This document shows positions 50,561-59,956 of a DNA stretch of 64,000 bases, piece by piece. The stretch comes from Rubricoccus sp038746605 (GTDB taxonomy: Bacteria > Bacteroidota > Rhodothermia > Rhodothermales > Rubricoccaceae): contig JBCDKM010000010.1 in the NCBI GenBank assembly GCA_038746605.1, positions 62,001-126,000 on the forward strand, in the 5' to 3' direction. The first letter of the stretch is position 1; each line of letters begins with the position of its first letter. The notes below the pieces were generated by a model, which worked only from the letters and a program-made list of their open reading frames with translations, was not told the origin of the DNA and ran no database searches. The translations under genes were made by a program, and so were the position numbers.

Positions 50561-53227
50561 ATGGACGACAAGACGTACTCCGACGACGAACTCTCGCGCT
50601 ACTTCGCAGACGCCGACGCCCGCCGCCCTGAGCCTGACGAGACCGACGACCTCGCGGCGTTCTTCGACTCCCCCGACGCTGCGGGTGCAGCGACCGCAAG
50701 CGCACCAGCCGTGGAGATCCAGACCGGCGGCGACGGCGCTACGGATGACGCCGAACTGGCCGCGTTCTTCGCGAGCCCGGACTACGGCGGCGATGGCGCC
50801 TCGACCGTCATCCTTCCGCCGCCTCCACCGCAGACGCCCCGAAGCGCACAGCGTCGCCGCACGCTCCGCGCCCTCTCCATCGTGCTCGGCATCGTCGCTA
50901 TCGGCGCGATGGCAGGATTCGGAGTGGTGGCGTACTTCTGGCCGCAGCTCCCCTCGCTGGAGCAGATCGAGAACCCGAAGAACCTGCTCGCGACCGTCGT
51001 CCTAACCTCGGATGACCTGGAACTCGCGCGCTACTACCAGGACGAGAACCGCACATGGGTCCCGCTGGACTCCATCTCGCCCAACGTCACCAACGCCCTC
51101 CTTGCCACCGAGGACCGCCGGTTTTACGACCACTGGGGCGTGGACGCCATCGCGCTCGGCGCCATCGTGAAAGACTTCATCGCCTCCGGCGATGCTCGCG
51201 GCGCCTCCACCGTCACGATGCAGCTCGCGCGCAACCTCTACCGCGAGGATGTCAACTACGTGATCGGTGAGAAGAGCGTCATCCGCAAGATCAAGGAGAT
51301 CCTGACCGCGATTCGGATCGAGAGGATCTACACCAAGGACGAGATCCTGGAGGCGTACCTGAATACCGTCCCGTTTCTCTACAGCGCCTACGGCATCCAG
51401 AGCGCGAGCGAGACCTACTTCGCGAAGGACGCCGCGAACCTGAATGCACAGGAAGCCGCCGTTCTGATCGGCATGCTGGCTGCGAATGACTTCTATGATC
51501 CCGCAAAGGGCAAGCCGGACGACGCGGTCATCTTTGAGTCGGTCAACGAGAATAGCATCCGGCGGCGCAATCAGGTCCTCGCGAACATGCAGACCGTCGG
51601 CGTTCTCGATGGCGACCTCGCAGAACTTCAAGCCACGCCCATCGAGCTCAACTTCGAGCCGTACGATCACGCGGATAACCTCGCGCCTCACTTCTCTGAG
51701 GTCCTCCGCACATGGTTGAAAGAGTGGGCCGAGCGCAACAACTACGACCCCTATGCGGACGGCCTGGTGATCCGCACCACCATCGACAGCCGCATGCAGG
51801 AGCTCGCGACCGAGGCTGTCCGGGAGCAGATGGACCAGCTTCAGGCTCGGGTTGACCGCTCCTGGGGCTCCTCGTCAGACCCCTTCGGCTACTGGTGGCG
51901 CCGCAACACAGCCGTCGTGAACGAATACATCGCAGACACGGAGGCGTACCAACAGCTTCGCCGCGATGACGTGCCGCGCGAGGACGCCATCGCGCAGCTT
52001 CGAGGCAACGCCGTGTACATGGACTCTCTTCGAGCTGTCCGCACGCGCGTCGAGGCGGGCCTGGTTGCCATCGACCCGCAGTCCGGCCAGGTCAAGGCCT
52101 GGGTCGGCGGGCGCGACTACGTCGCGGACCAGTACGACCACGTCGGCACCGCGCGGCGGCAGCCGGGCTCTACCTTCAAGCTGTTCGCCTACACGACGGC
52201 CGTCGCGGAGGGCTACAGCCGGTCCTCGTATGTCTCCAACGGCCCCTTCAAGTGGGGCGACTGGCAGCCGAAGAACTCCGGCGGAGGCTTCGGCGGCTAC
52301 GTGCCGCTCGACCGCGCGCTCGCATCCTCGCTCAACGTCGTCTCGGCGCGAATCACCAAGCACTTCGGCCCGGAGAAGATCAAGCAGACCGCTGAGGAAA
52401 TGGGCATCCGAAGCAACCTGGAAGCCGTCCGCTCCATCGCGCTCGGCACCAACGACGTGAACGTGCTGGAGATGACCGCCGCCTACGCGACCGTCGCGAG
52501 CGGCGGTATCTACCACGGCCCCACGATGGGTGAAGAGCGCCCCGTAGATCCAGCGGTTCCGGCGCACATCACACTCGCCATCGACCGCATCGAGGATCGC
52601 TACGGGAACGTGATCGAGGACTTCACGCCGGCCGGGCGCGAGGTACTCAACCCGAGCACGGCCTACACCGTCGCGACGATGATGCGCGGCGTGATCCGAA
52701 GCGGGACGGCGCGCAACCTGGGGGGCCGCTTCCCTGCCACCCGCCGTCTCGACCTCGCGGGCAAGACGGGCACAACGCAGGAGAACGCGGACGGCTGGTT
52801 CTGCGCTTTCAACCCGCAGTTGGCCGTCTGCTCGTGGACGGGCTTCAACGACCGCCGCATCAAGTTCCGCACGACGGCTCTCGGCCAGGGTGCCCGCACG
52901 GCACTGCCCAACGTGGGCGCGTTCTTCCAGAAGATCCAGTCGGACTCGACGGTCGCGCTGGACCCAGAGGTTCGCTTCGAGCGGCCTGAGAACTACTCGG
53001 CGGGCCGGTCGGCACGCATTGGCGGAGGCTCTACGTGGAGCGGGGACCGCACACGCCGCCAGTCCAGCAACCGAGAATCCACCGAGAGCCCGGAGGAGCG
53101 CAACGCCGCACGTGGCATGCTGGACGATTACAACCGCCGGGACCGCCAGCGCTCGGCGCCTGCTCCAGCCCCCGCCCCGGCACCTCCCCCAGCCCCCCCC
53201 GAGGGCGGAGGCCGCATCGGCTGGTAG
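50561..53227 (+). CDS. Penicillin-binding protein 1A, bifunctional
   Basis: 888 residues from the ATG at 50561. A ~110-residue acidic cytoplasmic N-terminus precedes one membrane anchor (~112-132: ALSIVLGIVAIGAMAGFGVVAY). The GT51 glycosyltransferase domain has ATEDRRFYDHWGVD (catalytic Glu) and GASTVTMQLARNLY. The transpeptidase domain has SxxK in RQPGSTFKLFAY, SLN in ASSLNVVS, and KTG in AGKTGTTQENADGWF. It polymerises and crosslinks peptidoglycan in the periplasm. The C-terminus is an Arg/Pro/Ala-rich tail of ~100 residues. The acidic N-terminal region is much longer than usual and may bind cytoplasmic partners; that is inference. Confidence 0.93.
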   Translation: MDDKTYSDDELSRYFADADARRPEPDETDDLAAFFDSPDAAGAATASAPAVEIQTGGDGATDDAELAAFFASPDYGGDGASTVILPPPPPQTPRSAQRRRTLRALSIVLGIVAIGAMAGFGVVAYFWPQLPSLEQIENPKNLLATVVLTSDDLELARYYQDENRTWVPLDSISPNVTNALLATEDRRFYDHWGVDAIALGAIVKDFIASGDARGASTVTMQLARNLYREDVNYVIGEKSVIRKIKEILTAIRIERIYTKDEILEAYLNTVPFLYSAYGIQSASETYFAKDAANLNAQEAAVLIGMLAANDFYDPAKGKPDDAVIFESVNENSIRRRNQVLANMQTVGVLDGDLAELQATPIELNFEPYDHADNLAPHFSEVLRTWLKEWAERNNYDPYADGLVIRTTIDSRMQELATEAVREQMDQLQARVDRSWGSSSDPFGYWWRRNTAVVNEYIADTEAYQQLRRDDVPREDAIAQLRGNAVYMDSLRAVRTRVEAGLVAIDPQSGQVKAWVGGRDYVADQYDHVGTARRQPGSTFKLFAYTTAVAEGYSRSSYVSNGPFKWGDWQPKNSGGGFGGYVPLDRALASSLNVVSARITKHFGPEKIKQTAEEMGIRSNLEAVRSIALGTNDVNVLEMTAAYATVASGGIYHGPTMGEERPVDPAVPAHITLAIDRIEDRYGNVIEDFTPAGREVLNPSTAYTVATMMRGVIRSGTARNLGGRFPATRRLDLAGKTGTTQENADGWFCAFNPQLAVCSWTGFNDRRIKFRTTALGQGARTALPNVGAFFQKIQSDSTVALDPEVRFERPENYSAGRSARIGGGSTWSGDRTRRQSSNRESTESPEERNAARGMLDDYNRRDRQRSAPAPAPAPAPPPAPPEGGGRIGW

Positions 53228-53284
53228 TTCAAGGGACTGGTGCCTCGGAAATACCCCCCAGTCGCCAGTCCCTAGTCGCCAGAT

Positions 53285-54535
53285 ATGAAGCTCCTCCACT
53301 GCGCCGACATCCACCTCGGCTACGAGACGCATGGGCGCCTGGACCCCGCGACGGGTCTCAACACGCGCCTCCTCGATTTCAAGCGGTGCTTCGACTTCAT
53401 GGTGGAGCGCGCCCTCGCGGAGGACATCGACGTGTTCCTCTTCGCGGGCGATGCCTACCGCACAGCGGACCCCACACCGACGCAGCAGAAGCTCTTCGCC
53501 GAGGCCCTCCGCCCCATCGCCGAGGCAGGCATTCCCATCGTCATGGTGGTGGGCAACCACGACCATCCCGTCAGCTTCGGGAAAGCGTCATCCGTGGACA
53601 TCTTCGGGGTGCTGGAGGGCAACGTTCACGTTTTCTCCACGCCCACCTTTCGAGGTCCCTCAGACCCCATCGAGACGAAGAGCGGCCCGCTGCAACTCAT
53701 CGCGCTGCCCTGGCCGATCCGCTCCAAGATCCTCTCGCGCGAAGAGTACCGCCGCTCGACACCGCACGAGATTCGCGACACCATCGAGCAGATGTACACC
53801 GGCTTCGTCCGCCAATCGGCGAGCGAGTTGGACCCGGACCTTCCGGCTGTCGTCGCGGCGCACCTGACGGTGCAAGGGTCAGAGTTGAGCGGGAGTGAGA
53901 GGGCGAGTCTCATCGCGCACGAGCCCACGTTCAGCGTCGGCCAGTTGGCGCAGCCAGGGGTGGACTATGTCGCCCTCGGGCACATCCACCGGTTCCAGGA
54001 CCGCAACGCGGACGCCTCCGAACGGGGCAAAGGGCCACCGGTCATCTACTCGTCCTCCATCGAGCGAATCTCCTTCAAGGAGCACGACGCACGAAAGGGA
54101 TTCGTGCTGGTGGACATCGAGCCGGGACGCGAGGCACGAACGCAGTACGAGTACGTGGACACGCCCGCGCGGCGCTTCCTCCCCATCGAGGTGGATGCGA
54201 CGGAGGCAGAGGATCCCACCTCGGCGCTGCTCGCGGCCATCGCGCGAGAGGACGTAGCGGAGGCCATCGTGCGTGTTCGCTACCGTATCGACGAGGCGCA
54301 GGTAGGCGCCGTGGACACCGGCGCGATCCGCGAGGCCCTCGCCGAGGCGGAGCACGTCGCGGCGGTGGAGCGCGTCGTGGATGCCGCAGAGCGGCGGCAG
54401 CGGACGGTCGTACGGCAGGACACGTCGCTCAAAGACGCGATGGAGCGCTATGTGGCGCAGCATGAGAAGCTGGAGGGCCTCAAAGACGCACTCGTGGCGG
54501 CAGCGCTGGAGATCGAGCGCGAAGTGGAAGGCTGA
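53285..54535 (+). CDS. sbcD: SbcD-type DNA double-strand-break exonuclease subunit
   Basis: 416 residues. Mre11/SbcD nuclease domain with all phosphoesterase motifs: CADIHLGYETHGR, FLFAGDAYRTADPTPTQQK, VVGNHDHP, VAAHLTVQG and YVALGHIHRFQ. The C-terminal ~110 residues are the capping and helical region that contacts SbcC (TSLKDAMERYVAQHEKLEGLKDAL). SbcCD opens hairpins and trims DNA ends in the cytoplasm. No SbcC gene follows within this window: the next gene is convergent. So sbcC must lie elsewhere or be absent. It starts 57 bp after the PBP1A stop. Confidence 0.88.
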   Translation: MKLLHCADIHLGYETHGRLDPATGLNTRLLDFKRCFDFMVERALAEDIDVFLFAGDAYRTADPTPTQQKLFAEALRPIAEAGIPIVMVVGNHDHPVSFGKASSVDIFGVLEGNVHVFSTPTFRGPSDPIETKSGPLQLIALPWPIRSKILSREEYRRSTPHEIRDTIEQMYTGFVRQSASELDPDLPAVVAAHLTVQGSELSGSERASLIAHEPTFSVGQLAQPGVDYVALGHIHRFQDRNADASERGKGPPVIYSSSIERISFKEHDARKGFVLVDIEPGREARTQYEYVDTPARRFLPIEVDATEAEDPTSALLAAIAREDVAEAIVRVRYRIDEAQVGAVDTGAIREALAEAEHVAAVERVVDAAERRQRTVVRQDTSLKDAMERYVAQHEKLEGLKDALVAAALEIEREVEG

Positions 54536-54563
54536 GCCTCCAGGAGGCCCGCTCGCCTTCCAG

Positions 54564-54591
54564 CTCCGCCCGCCTCGGTACCGAGGCGGAG
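54564..54591. repeat. Palindromic element copy 15
   Basis: CTCCGCCCGCCTCGGTA with CCGAGGCGGAG, fully paired through the centre, 28 bp after sbcD. It lies between convergent sbcD and the response regulator gene. The following ~80 bp are also rich in GC hairpins. Confidence 0.92.
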
Positions 54592-54685
54592 TACCCGGAC
54601 GGGCCCCCTCCCGGGCCCCGCCACCACGCGGACCGGGAGGAGGCCCGCACGCCGGGACCCGGCGTGATCGGAGGCACCGCCGTCG

Positions 54686-55342
54686 CTAGACGACCCCCAG
54701 TTCTGACGCCCGCCGCGCAGCCTCAGCGCGGCTGTTGACCTCCAGCTTTCGGAACAGCGTTTTGGTGTACGAGCGAACGGTGTGCACGCTGATACCGAGA
54801 GCATGTGCAGCTCCATCGTCCGTGTTTCCGTGCGCGAGGAGGCGGAGCACGTCACGCTCACGCTCACTCAACCCCAGAGACTCGAACTCTGCGCGAACCG
54901 CTCGCGCTGCCGCGCGCGACTGGCGGACGCTTCGTACCACAGCCCCGGCCACCGATGCCGCCAACGGAGCACCGCCCGCCGCAGCCTCTCGCGCCGCAGC
55001 CACAACGGCCTCGATTGGGGTCTCCTTGACGAGGTAGCCCGCCGCACCCGCATCCAGCGCGTCCAGCACACGAGCGTCGTCGTCGAAAACGGTGAGCATG
55101 ACCACAGCTATCTCAGGCCACCGGCGGAGAACCTCGGTGGTCGCCGCGACGCCATCCATCGCGGGCATCTCGATGTCCATCAGCACCACCTCGGGCGGAT
55201 CTGCGAGGAGACCGAGTGCCGCCACCAACTCGGCCCCATCCTCCGCTACCGTCACGACCTCCACGTCCGGGAAGAATCCCAGTTTCTCTACGAGTCCCGC
55301 ACGGAGGTCGGGGTGGTCTTCAGCGAGAGCGAGGCGAAGCAT
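54686..55342 (-). CDS. NarL/LuxR-type response regulator
   Basis: 218 residues. The receiver domain (1-120) has acidic residues at LALAEDHPDLR, the phospho-acceptor Asp in VVLMDIEMPAMDG (~55), and AGAAGYLVKETP with the switch Lys. The LuxR helix-turn-helix (~150-212) reads LSERERDVLRLLAHGNTDDGAAHALGISVHTVRSYTKTLFRKL. It presumably binds DNA when phosphorylated by the sensor kinase encoded just upstream on the same strand (87-bp gap). Target genes are unknown. Confidence 0.93.
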   Translation of the reverse strand: MLRLALAEDHPDLRAGLVEKLGFFPDVEVVTVAEDGAELVAALGLLADPPEVVLMDIEMPAMDGVAATTEVLRRWPEIAVVMLTVFDDDARVLDALDAGAAGYLVKETPIEAVVAAAREAAAGGAPLAASVAGAVVRSVRQSRAAARAVRAEFESLGLSERERDVLRLLAHGNTDDGAAHALGISVHTVRSYTKTLFRKLEVNSRAEAARRASELGVV

Positions 55343-55429
55343 GGCGCAAAGTGCACTCCCAGAACGAACGGTGCCTCCCCAATCTTTGGGGACGGGGAGA
55401 GTTCGTGGGAGGTGAACGGAGTCCTCGCC

Positions 55430-58351
55430 TCACCCAGCCAGGGGGATCTCCGCCCGGACGGTCGTGCCGTCGCCGTTGGAGAGGGACAGGGTGCCACCGA
55501 GCGCCTCCGCGCGGGCTCGCATGTTTGTGAGACCGAAGCCACCACCATCGCCCGAAGAACCGCCAAAGATCCCGTCATCTCGCACGATGACTGCCACTCG
55601 CCCTCGGCTCGCCTCAACGGTCACTGCGACGCGGCGACCTCCGCTGTGGCAGACGGCGTTGCGCACGGCCTCCTGCCCGATCCGGTACAGCGCGAGTGCC
55701 TGTGCGGGAGCGAGCGCCTGGTCCGTCTCCCCAATCGCGCGGGCCTCAACCGTCAGTTCGAGCGGGGCCGCCTGATCTCTCGCGAAGCCGCCGAGCCGGT
55801 CCGCGAGCATGCCAGGGGTGAGCGCCCCCTCGCCGAGTGCCCAGATGGCTTCCCGGAGACTGCCCATCGTGCGGCGAGCGCGGTCTTCCACCTCGCGGAG
55901 GTCGTCGGCCGGTCGGCCCTCAGACGCCGCCCGGAGGCGGCCCACCTCGGCGCGAGTCAGAATCGCAGCCACCTCGGCGCCCACGTGGTCGTGCAGGTCG
56001 CGCGAGATCCGCTCGCGCTCGGCGCGGACGCGCTCCGCTGTCTCCAACTCGCGGATGCGTGCGCGAAGCCGCCGCTGGCTGACCACCCGCACCCCGACCA
56101 CGAGCGCCCCGAGGCCGACGAGAACGAACAGTGCCCGCACGGCGCCGCGCTCCCACCAGTGCGGCGCGACGCGAACCGAGACGAGCGCGGTCTCCTCGGA
56201 CGCCTCGCCGCCTGAATCGACGGCCCGAATCTCGATCTCGTGGTCCCCCGCCCGCACATCGGAAAGCACGACGCGACCATCGTCCGCCTCAGCCCATTTC
56301 CCGTCACGCATCCGCCACTCCACGCGCCCCCCACCGCCGAACCGCAGCACGGCGGCTTGAATCGTAACGCGATGCCGTCCGGGCGCGAGGTCAGCCAGAC
56401 GCGCCTCGCGAGGCGACCCGACGAGCGCCACAGCCTCATCGTCCACCGACGCAGAAACGAGCGCGATAGGCGGCGGGGGCAACGGAGTCGCTCCCATGCT
56501 TGCGAGATCTGCCAGCACTGGCCCCGTGCTCGTGGCGAGTACGAGCCGGTCCGAGGGTGCGTGATATGCCGCGTGCTCGACTGTCTGACGCGCGTCTCGG
56601 GTGAGCGGGAACCCATCCACGAGGTGGGCACTCCAGCCATCCGACCCGGGCTCGACACGCCATAGCGACCGCGTCGTCACGGCGTGTAACACCCCGCGAC
56701 GCTCGAAGAACGCTACGACCGGGCGCCCCGCCATCGCGCTGACTCCCACCGCCTCGGCGGTCCACTCCGCGAGGTTCAGCCGCGCGAGCCCCCGGTCAGT
56801 CCCGGCCCAGTGCGTGCCGTCCCGCGCCTCGAAAAGGGCGAACACGGCCGACGATGGCAGGCCGTCTGCCACCCCCATCGCGCGGGCTCTCCCGCCGAGG
56901 GCGAGCGCCAACCCGCGCCGCGTGACTGCCCACGTCCCAGCGCTCGTGCGAATCACGTCCTCCACGGCCTCCGTGGGGAGGCCGTCCGCGACGGAGATCG
57001 AGTCGATCTCGACCAGCCCGCTCGGGGTCTTGCGGAAGCGGCGGAGGCCGGAGCCGTAGCTGCCGACCCAGAGCGAGTCCGCCGTCTCGGCGGAGCCCGA
57101 GACCCAGTTGCCGTCTTCCACTGCAGGCGGGAGCGCGTTAGAGGGCGGAATACGCTGGAGCAAGTCGGCTGTCGTCAGCGGTTCGAATAGAAACGCTTGC
57201 CCGGCCACCCTAAACCGTCCGTCTGGCATCACCACGCCGGACCGGGCGGTGCCCGTCCGCCGGAGGCTCCACGTTTCGGCCTTGCCTCCCGCCAGACGGA
57301 CGAGCGTCGCGCCCTTCCCGCCGAACGTCCATGCCTCGTCTCCAGAGATCGCGATGCGCCGGGCGGGGATGTCCGTGAGCGCGGTGAGGTGCGTGCTCGC
57401 GAGCCGCGCCGCGCCCTGTCCAAACGTGCCGATCCACAGCCCGCCCTCCCGATCTACCGCCGATGTACGAACGGAGAACGAGATCAGCCGCGGCCCGGTC
57501 TCGCCCGTCACCGGGTCGATCCGCCGGAGGCCGCCGTTGTTCGCCCTGTATAGCGCGCCGTCGTGCGACACGAGGTCGCCCGCACCACCTTGGACAACGA
57601 CCGGCGCTCCCGCTAGCAACCGCCGCTGCGTGAGATCGAGGCGGAGCGACGCGAGGCGGGCCGACCCCACGCCCGAACGCGAGGATTGGAGCGCGAAGAG
57701 CCCTGCCTCCGTCTGGTAGACCGCGACGAGCGCGTCGGGGCGAGCATCGAGGCCCACGATGGGGACGACGTCGGCTCGAAAGCTGTCGCCTTCGGGCGAG
57801 AGCACGAGCACTTCGGGCTGGCGAAAGCCGCTCACGAGAAGCCGTCCGTCCCCTATGTCCAGGAGCGGTGCCCGTCGAGACCCGAGGCCATCTGCACGCC
57901 GGAGCGCGCGCCAGCCCGTCTCCTCACGCCTGCCGATCCAATCGGCCTGTGCAATCACGAGCCGCCCCTCACTGTCGGACAAGATCTTCGAAACAGGAGC
58001 ACGGCCTGCGGGCGAATCCACCAACTCCCAGCCCGTCTCCGTCCGTCGCGCCACACCAGCGTTGGTGGCAGCCCAAAGTGTGCCATCGGCGGTCTCCGCG
58101 AAGCCCTGCACGTACGAGTGCGGGAGGCCATCGTCGGTAGAGAACGTCTGTGCACGGGTGCCATCCCAGCGCACCGCGCCCGCATCCGTCCCGAACCACA
58201 CGAACCCCCATCGGTCCTGATAGACCGCGAGGACATAGTTCGAGGGCAGACCGTCCGCACGCGTGATACGCTCGAAGACCGGCTGCGCCCGGCTACCGGA
58301 TGCGCCGACGAGCATCGCCAGCGCGGCGAGAACGAGGAGGTAGAAACGCAC
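55430..58351 (-). CDS. Two-component-regulator-propeller sensor histidine kinase
   Basis: 973 residues from a GTG at 58349-58351, chosen because it starts a signal peptide or anchor (FYLLVLAALAMLVGASGSRA); the upstream open frame is not protein-like. The large extracytoplasmic half holds Reg_prop repeats (ITRADGLPSNYVLAVYQDRWGFVWFGTDAGAVRWDG and several DGLP repeats) and a Y_Y_Y-like beta domain before a membrane segment (AVRALFVLVGLGALVVGVRVV). The kinase part is HisKA_3 (RERISRDLHDHVGAEVAAIL) and a HATPase ending GGFGLTNMRARAEALGGTLSL. This hybrid sensor architecture is common in Bacteroidota, often linked to polysaccharide sensing; no carbohydrate genes are nearby. It pairs with the LuxR-type regulator downstream. 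Confidence 0.9.
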   Translation of the reverse strand: MRFYLLVLAALAMLVGASGSRAQPVFERITRADGLPSNYVLAVYQDRWGFVWFGTDAGAVRWDGTRAQTFSTDDGLPHSYVQGFAETADGTLWAATNAGVARRTETGWELVDSPAGRAPVSKILSDSEGRLVIAQADWIGRREETGWRALRRADGLGSRRAPLLDIGDGRLLVSGFRQPEVLVLSPEGDSFRADVVPIVGLDARPDALVAVYQTEAGLFALQSSRSGVGSARLASLRLDLTQRRLLAGAPVVVQGGAGDLVSHDGALYRANNGGLRRIDPVTGETGPRLISFSVRTSAVDREGGLWIGTFGQGAARLASTHLTALTDIPARRIAISGDEAWTFGGKGATLVRLAGGKAETWSLRRTGTARSGVVMPDGRFRVAGQAFLFEPLTTADLLQRIPPSNALPPAVEDGNWVSGSAETADSLWVGSYGSGLRRFRKTPSGLVEIDSISVADGLPTEAVEDVIRTSAGTWAVTRRGLALALGGRARAMGVADGLPSSAVFALFEARDGTHWAGTDRGLARLNLAEWTAEAVGVSAMAGRPVVAFFERRGVLHAVTTRSLWRVEPGSDGWSAHLVDGFPLTRDARQTVEHAAYHAPSDRLVLATSTGPVLADLASMGATPLPPPPIALVSASVDDEAVALVGSPREARLADLAPGRHRVTIQAAVLRFGGGGRVEWRMRDGKWAEADDGRVVLSDVRAGDHEIEIRAVDSGGEASEETALVSVRVAPHWWERGAVRALFVLVGLGALVVGVRVVSQRRLRARIRELETAERVRAERERISRDLHDHVGAEVAAILTRAEVGRLRAASEGRPADDLREVEDRARRTMGSLREAIWALGEGALTPGMLADRLGGFARDQAAPLELTVEARAIGETDQALAPAQALALYRIGQEAVRNAVCHSGGRRVAVTVEASRGRVAVIVRDDGIFGGSSGDGGGFGLTNMRARAEALGGTLSLSNGDGTTVRAEIPLAG

Positions 58352-58480
58352 GGGGAAGGAGCGAGGAGCAAACGCGCCGAAGGATAGCGGCACTCGGCCC
58401 GCCTCGGCGCAGCCCCCACATCTTCGGGAGGGCACGTTCCGTCGGCGACCGTTATTCTCGCGCGAGCCTTTCTTGCCCTC

Positions 58481-58987
58481 GTGCCCCACGCCCTGCTCGT
58501 GCTCGCGGCGCTGACGTTCGTCTCCTGCGAGCCGCTCCATTCCACCGTCGCGGCGCGCCTTCCCGCGACGGGCTTGGGCGAACCTGCCCCTGCCCTGGCG
58601 CTGACCGACGTGCGGACCGGCGAGACCGTCCGCCTCGGGGACTTCGCGGGCCGAGCCGTGCTCCTCAACGCGTGGGCGACGTGGTGCGGGCCGTGCCGCG
58701 AGGAGATGCCCGCACTCGACAGCCTCCAGCGCGAGCGCCCCGAGGCGGTCGCGGTCGTCTTCGTCAGCGACGAGCCGCCGGAGTTGCTCCGCGCCTGGCT
58801 CGCCGACCGACCCACGGAGGGCGTCTACGCCCACGCCACCCTGGAGAGCTTCGTGGGACCGTACGCCGCCGTGCAGGGGGCACGCCCGGTCTCGTTCGTG
58901 ATCGGCGCCGATGGTGTCCTCCGCGAGCGCATCATCGGCGCGCAGACCGCCGAGAGATTCCGCCAGTCCCTCGACGCGCTGCCATGA
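58481..58987 (+). CDS. TlpA-type thioredoxin-fold lipoprotein
   Basis: 168 residues, GTG start at 58481. Lipoprotein signal LTFVSC (Cys ~16). Thioredoxin fold with NAWATWCGPCREEMPALDSL (redox WCGPC), and the cis-Pro segment GARPVSFVIGADG. It probably acts as a membrane-anchored periplasmic thiol reductase. It is divergent from the sensor kinase (129-bp gap) and is the first gene of a tightly packed run of exported proteins: its stop overlaps the next ATG by 4 nt. Confidence 0.9.
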   Translation: MPHALLVLAALTFVSCEPLHSTVAARLPATGLGEPAPALALTDVRTGETVRLGDFAGRAVLLNAWATWCGPCREEMPALDSLQRERPEAVAVVFVSDEPPELLRAWLADRPTEGVYAHATLESFVGPYAAVQGARPVSFVIGADGVLRERIIGAQTAERFRQSLDALP

Positions 58988-59328
58988 CCCGGTTTCTGTT
59001 CGCGATCCTTCTAGCTCTCGCGCCCCTCACCGTCCACGCCCAGGAGGCAGAACCGATGAACGAGGACGGGTGCCTCGGAACGGACGACAGCGCAGGCGAA
59101 CTGTGTTGGCGCGCGACGTGCTATACGGGGGGCGCGCTGGCCGTAGGCGCGTTCCTGCTCAACTCGTGCAACCAGTCGACATCGGATCCTCTGGCCGCCT
59201 CGGACACCCCCCGCCGAGGCGTCGGCGTAGAGGCGCGGCCTGCTGCTCCCCCTTCGAACCCGAACCCGCTCCTCTCCCCATCCACAGAGCCTGTCCCGGA
59301 CTCCAGTTCGGGGCCGGCCAGACGATGA
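58984..59328 (+). CDS. Small exported Cys-containing protein, unknown
   Basis: 114 residues, ATG overlapping the previous stop. Signal peptide MTRFLFAILLALAPLTVHA, cut before QEA. A short Cys-rich part (GCLGTDDSAGELCWRATCYTGG) is followed by a hydrophobic stretch and a Pro/Ser-rich tail. I recognise no family. The gene after it has a similar order (signal, acidic Cys part, hydrophobic stretch), suggesting related exported proteins. Confidence 0.55.
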   Translation: MTRFLFAILLALAPLTVHAQEAEPMNEDGCLGTDDSAGELCWRATCYTGGALAVGAFLLNSCNQSTSDPLAASDTPRRGVGVEARPAAPPSNPNPLLSPSTEPVPDSSSGPARR

Positions 59329-59338
59329 CGCCTGACTC

Positions 59339-59956
59339 ATGAGATTCCTCGCACCCCTCGCCGCCCTTCTCATCCTCTGTGCTCCCACGCGAGCGCAGTC
59401 CATCGAGGACGCATTCTCTCTTCTGACCTCCTTTGCGTCTGTCGCCGCGGAGGACGAGGACGACGGGGGCGGGTGCTACGAGTCCTGCATCGAGCCGTTC
59501 AACCCCATCGCGTCCATCCCACCAGAGGACGAAGGGATCTGCACGGGGTTTAGCAACACGCAACTCGTAGGCATCGTGGGCATCGCCGCCGGCTCGTTGG
59601 GCCTCATCTCAGCGGCTCTCTACTGCGGGTATGGCGACGAGTTTTGCAATGACCCCTGCCTGACAGGCGCAATCCCTCGGTCGGCTCAGCACGTCACCGT
59701 GCTGCGGTCACCCGAGGACGGTAGCCATCCACTCCTCCTCGAAGTCGTGCACTCCCAGTCGCGCGGCGTAGGCGATGTCTCCGCCCCAGCCGCGATCACC
59801 GTTCGCGCCTTCGACGCCGAGACCCGCCAGCCCGTCGCGCTCGGCCCGCTCGGCAGCACGACGGCCACCGTCCGCACCGCCGACGACCTTCGCGCGCTCC
59901 TCGGCTCCCCCCGCCTCGGTACCGAGGCGGAGGCACCTGCGCGCCGCGACCCGTGA
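59339..59956 (+). CDS. Exported protein with hydrophobic segment and palindrome-encoded C-terminus
   Basis: 205 residues. Signal peptide MRFLAPLAALLILCAPTRA, cut before QSI. A Cys-rich acidic part (DDGGGCYESC; EGICTGF), then a hydrophobic stretch VGIVGIAAGSLGLISAALYCG, then a beta-rich C-terminal half. The last ~16 residues (SPRLGTEAEAPARRDP) are encoded by a palindromic element that abuts the stop. Its TGA overlaps the GTG of the YidD-like gene. No family recognised; it resembles the preceding small exported protein in layout. Confidence 0.6.
   Translation: MRFLAPLAALLILCAPTRAQSIEDAFSLLTSFASVAAEDEDDGGGCYESCIEPFNPIASIPPEDEGICTGFSNTQLVGIVGIAAGSLGLISAALYCGYGDEFCNDPCLTGAIPRSAQHVTVLRSPEDGSHPLLLEVVHSQSRGVGDVSAPAAITVRAFDAETRQPVALGPLGSTTATVRTADDLRALLGSPRLGTEAEAPARRDP
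59910..59932. repeat. Palindromic element copy 16, inside a coding sequence
   Basis: CGCCTCGGTACCGAGGCG core, symmetric through its centre. It encodes PRLGTEAEA near the C-terminus of the exported protein, 24 nt before its stop and 20 nt before the next start. Confidence 0.92.
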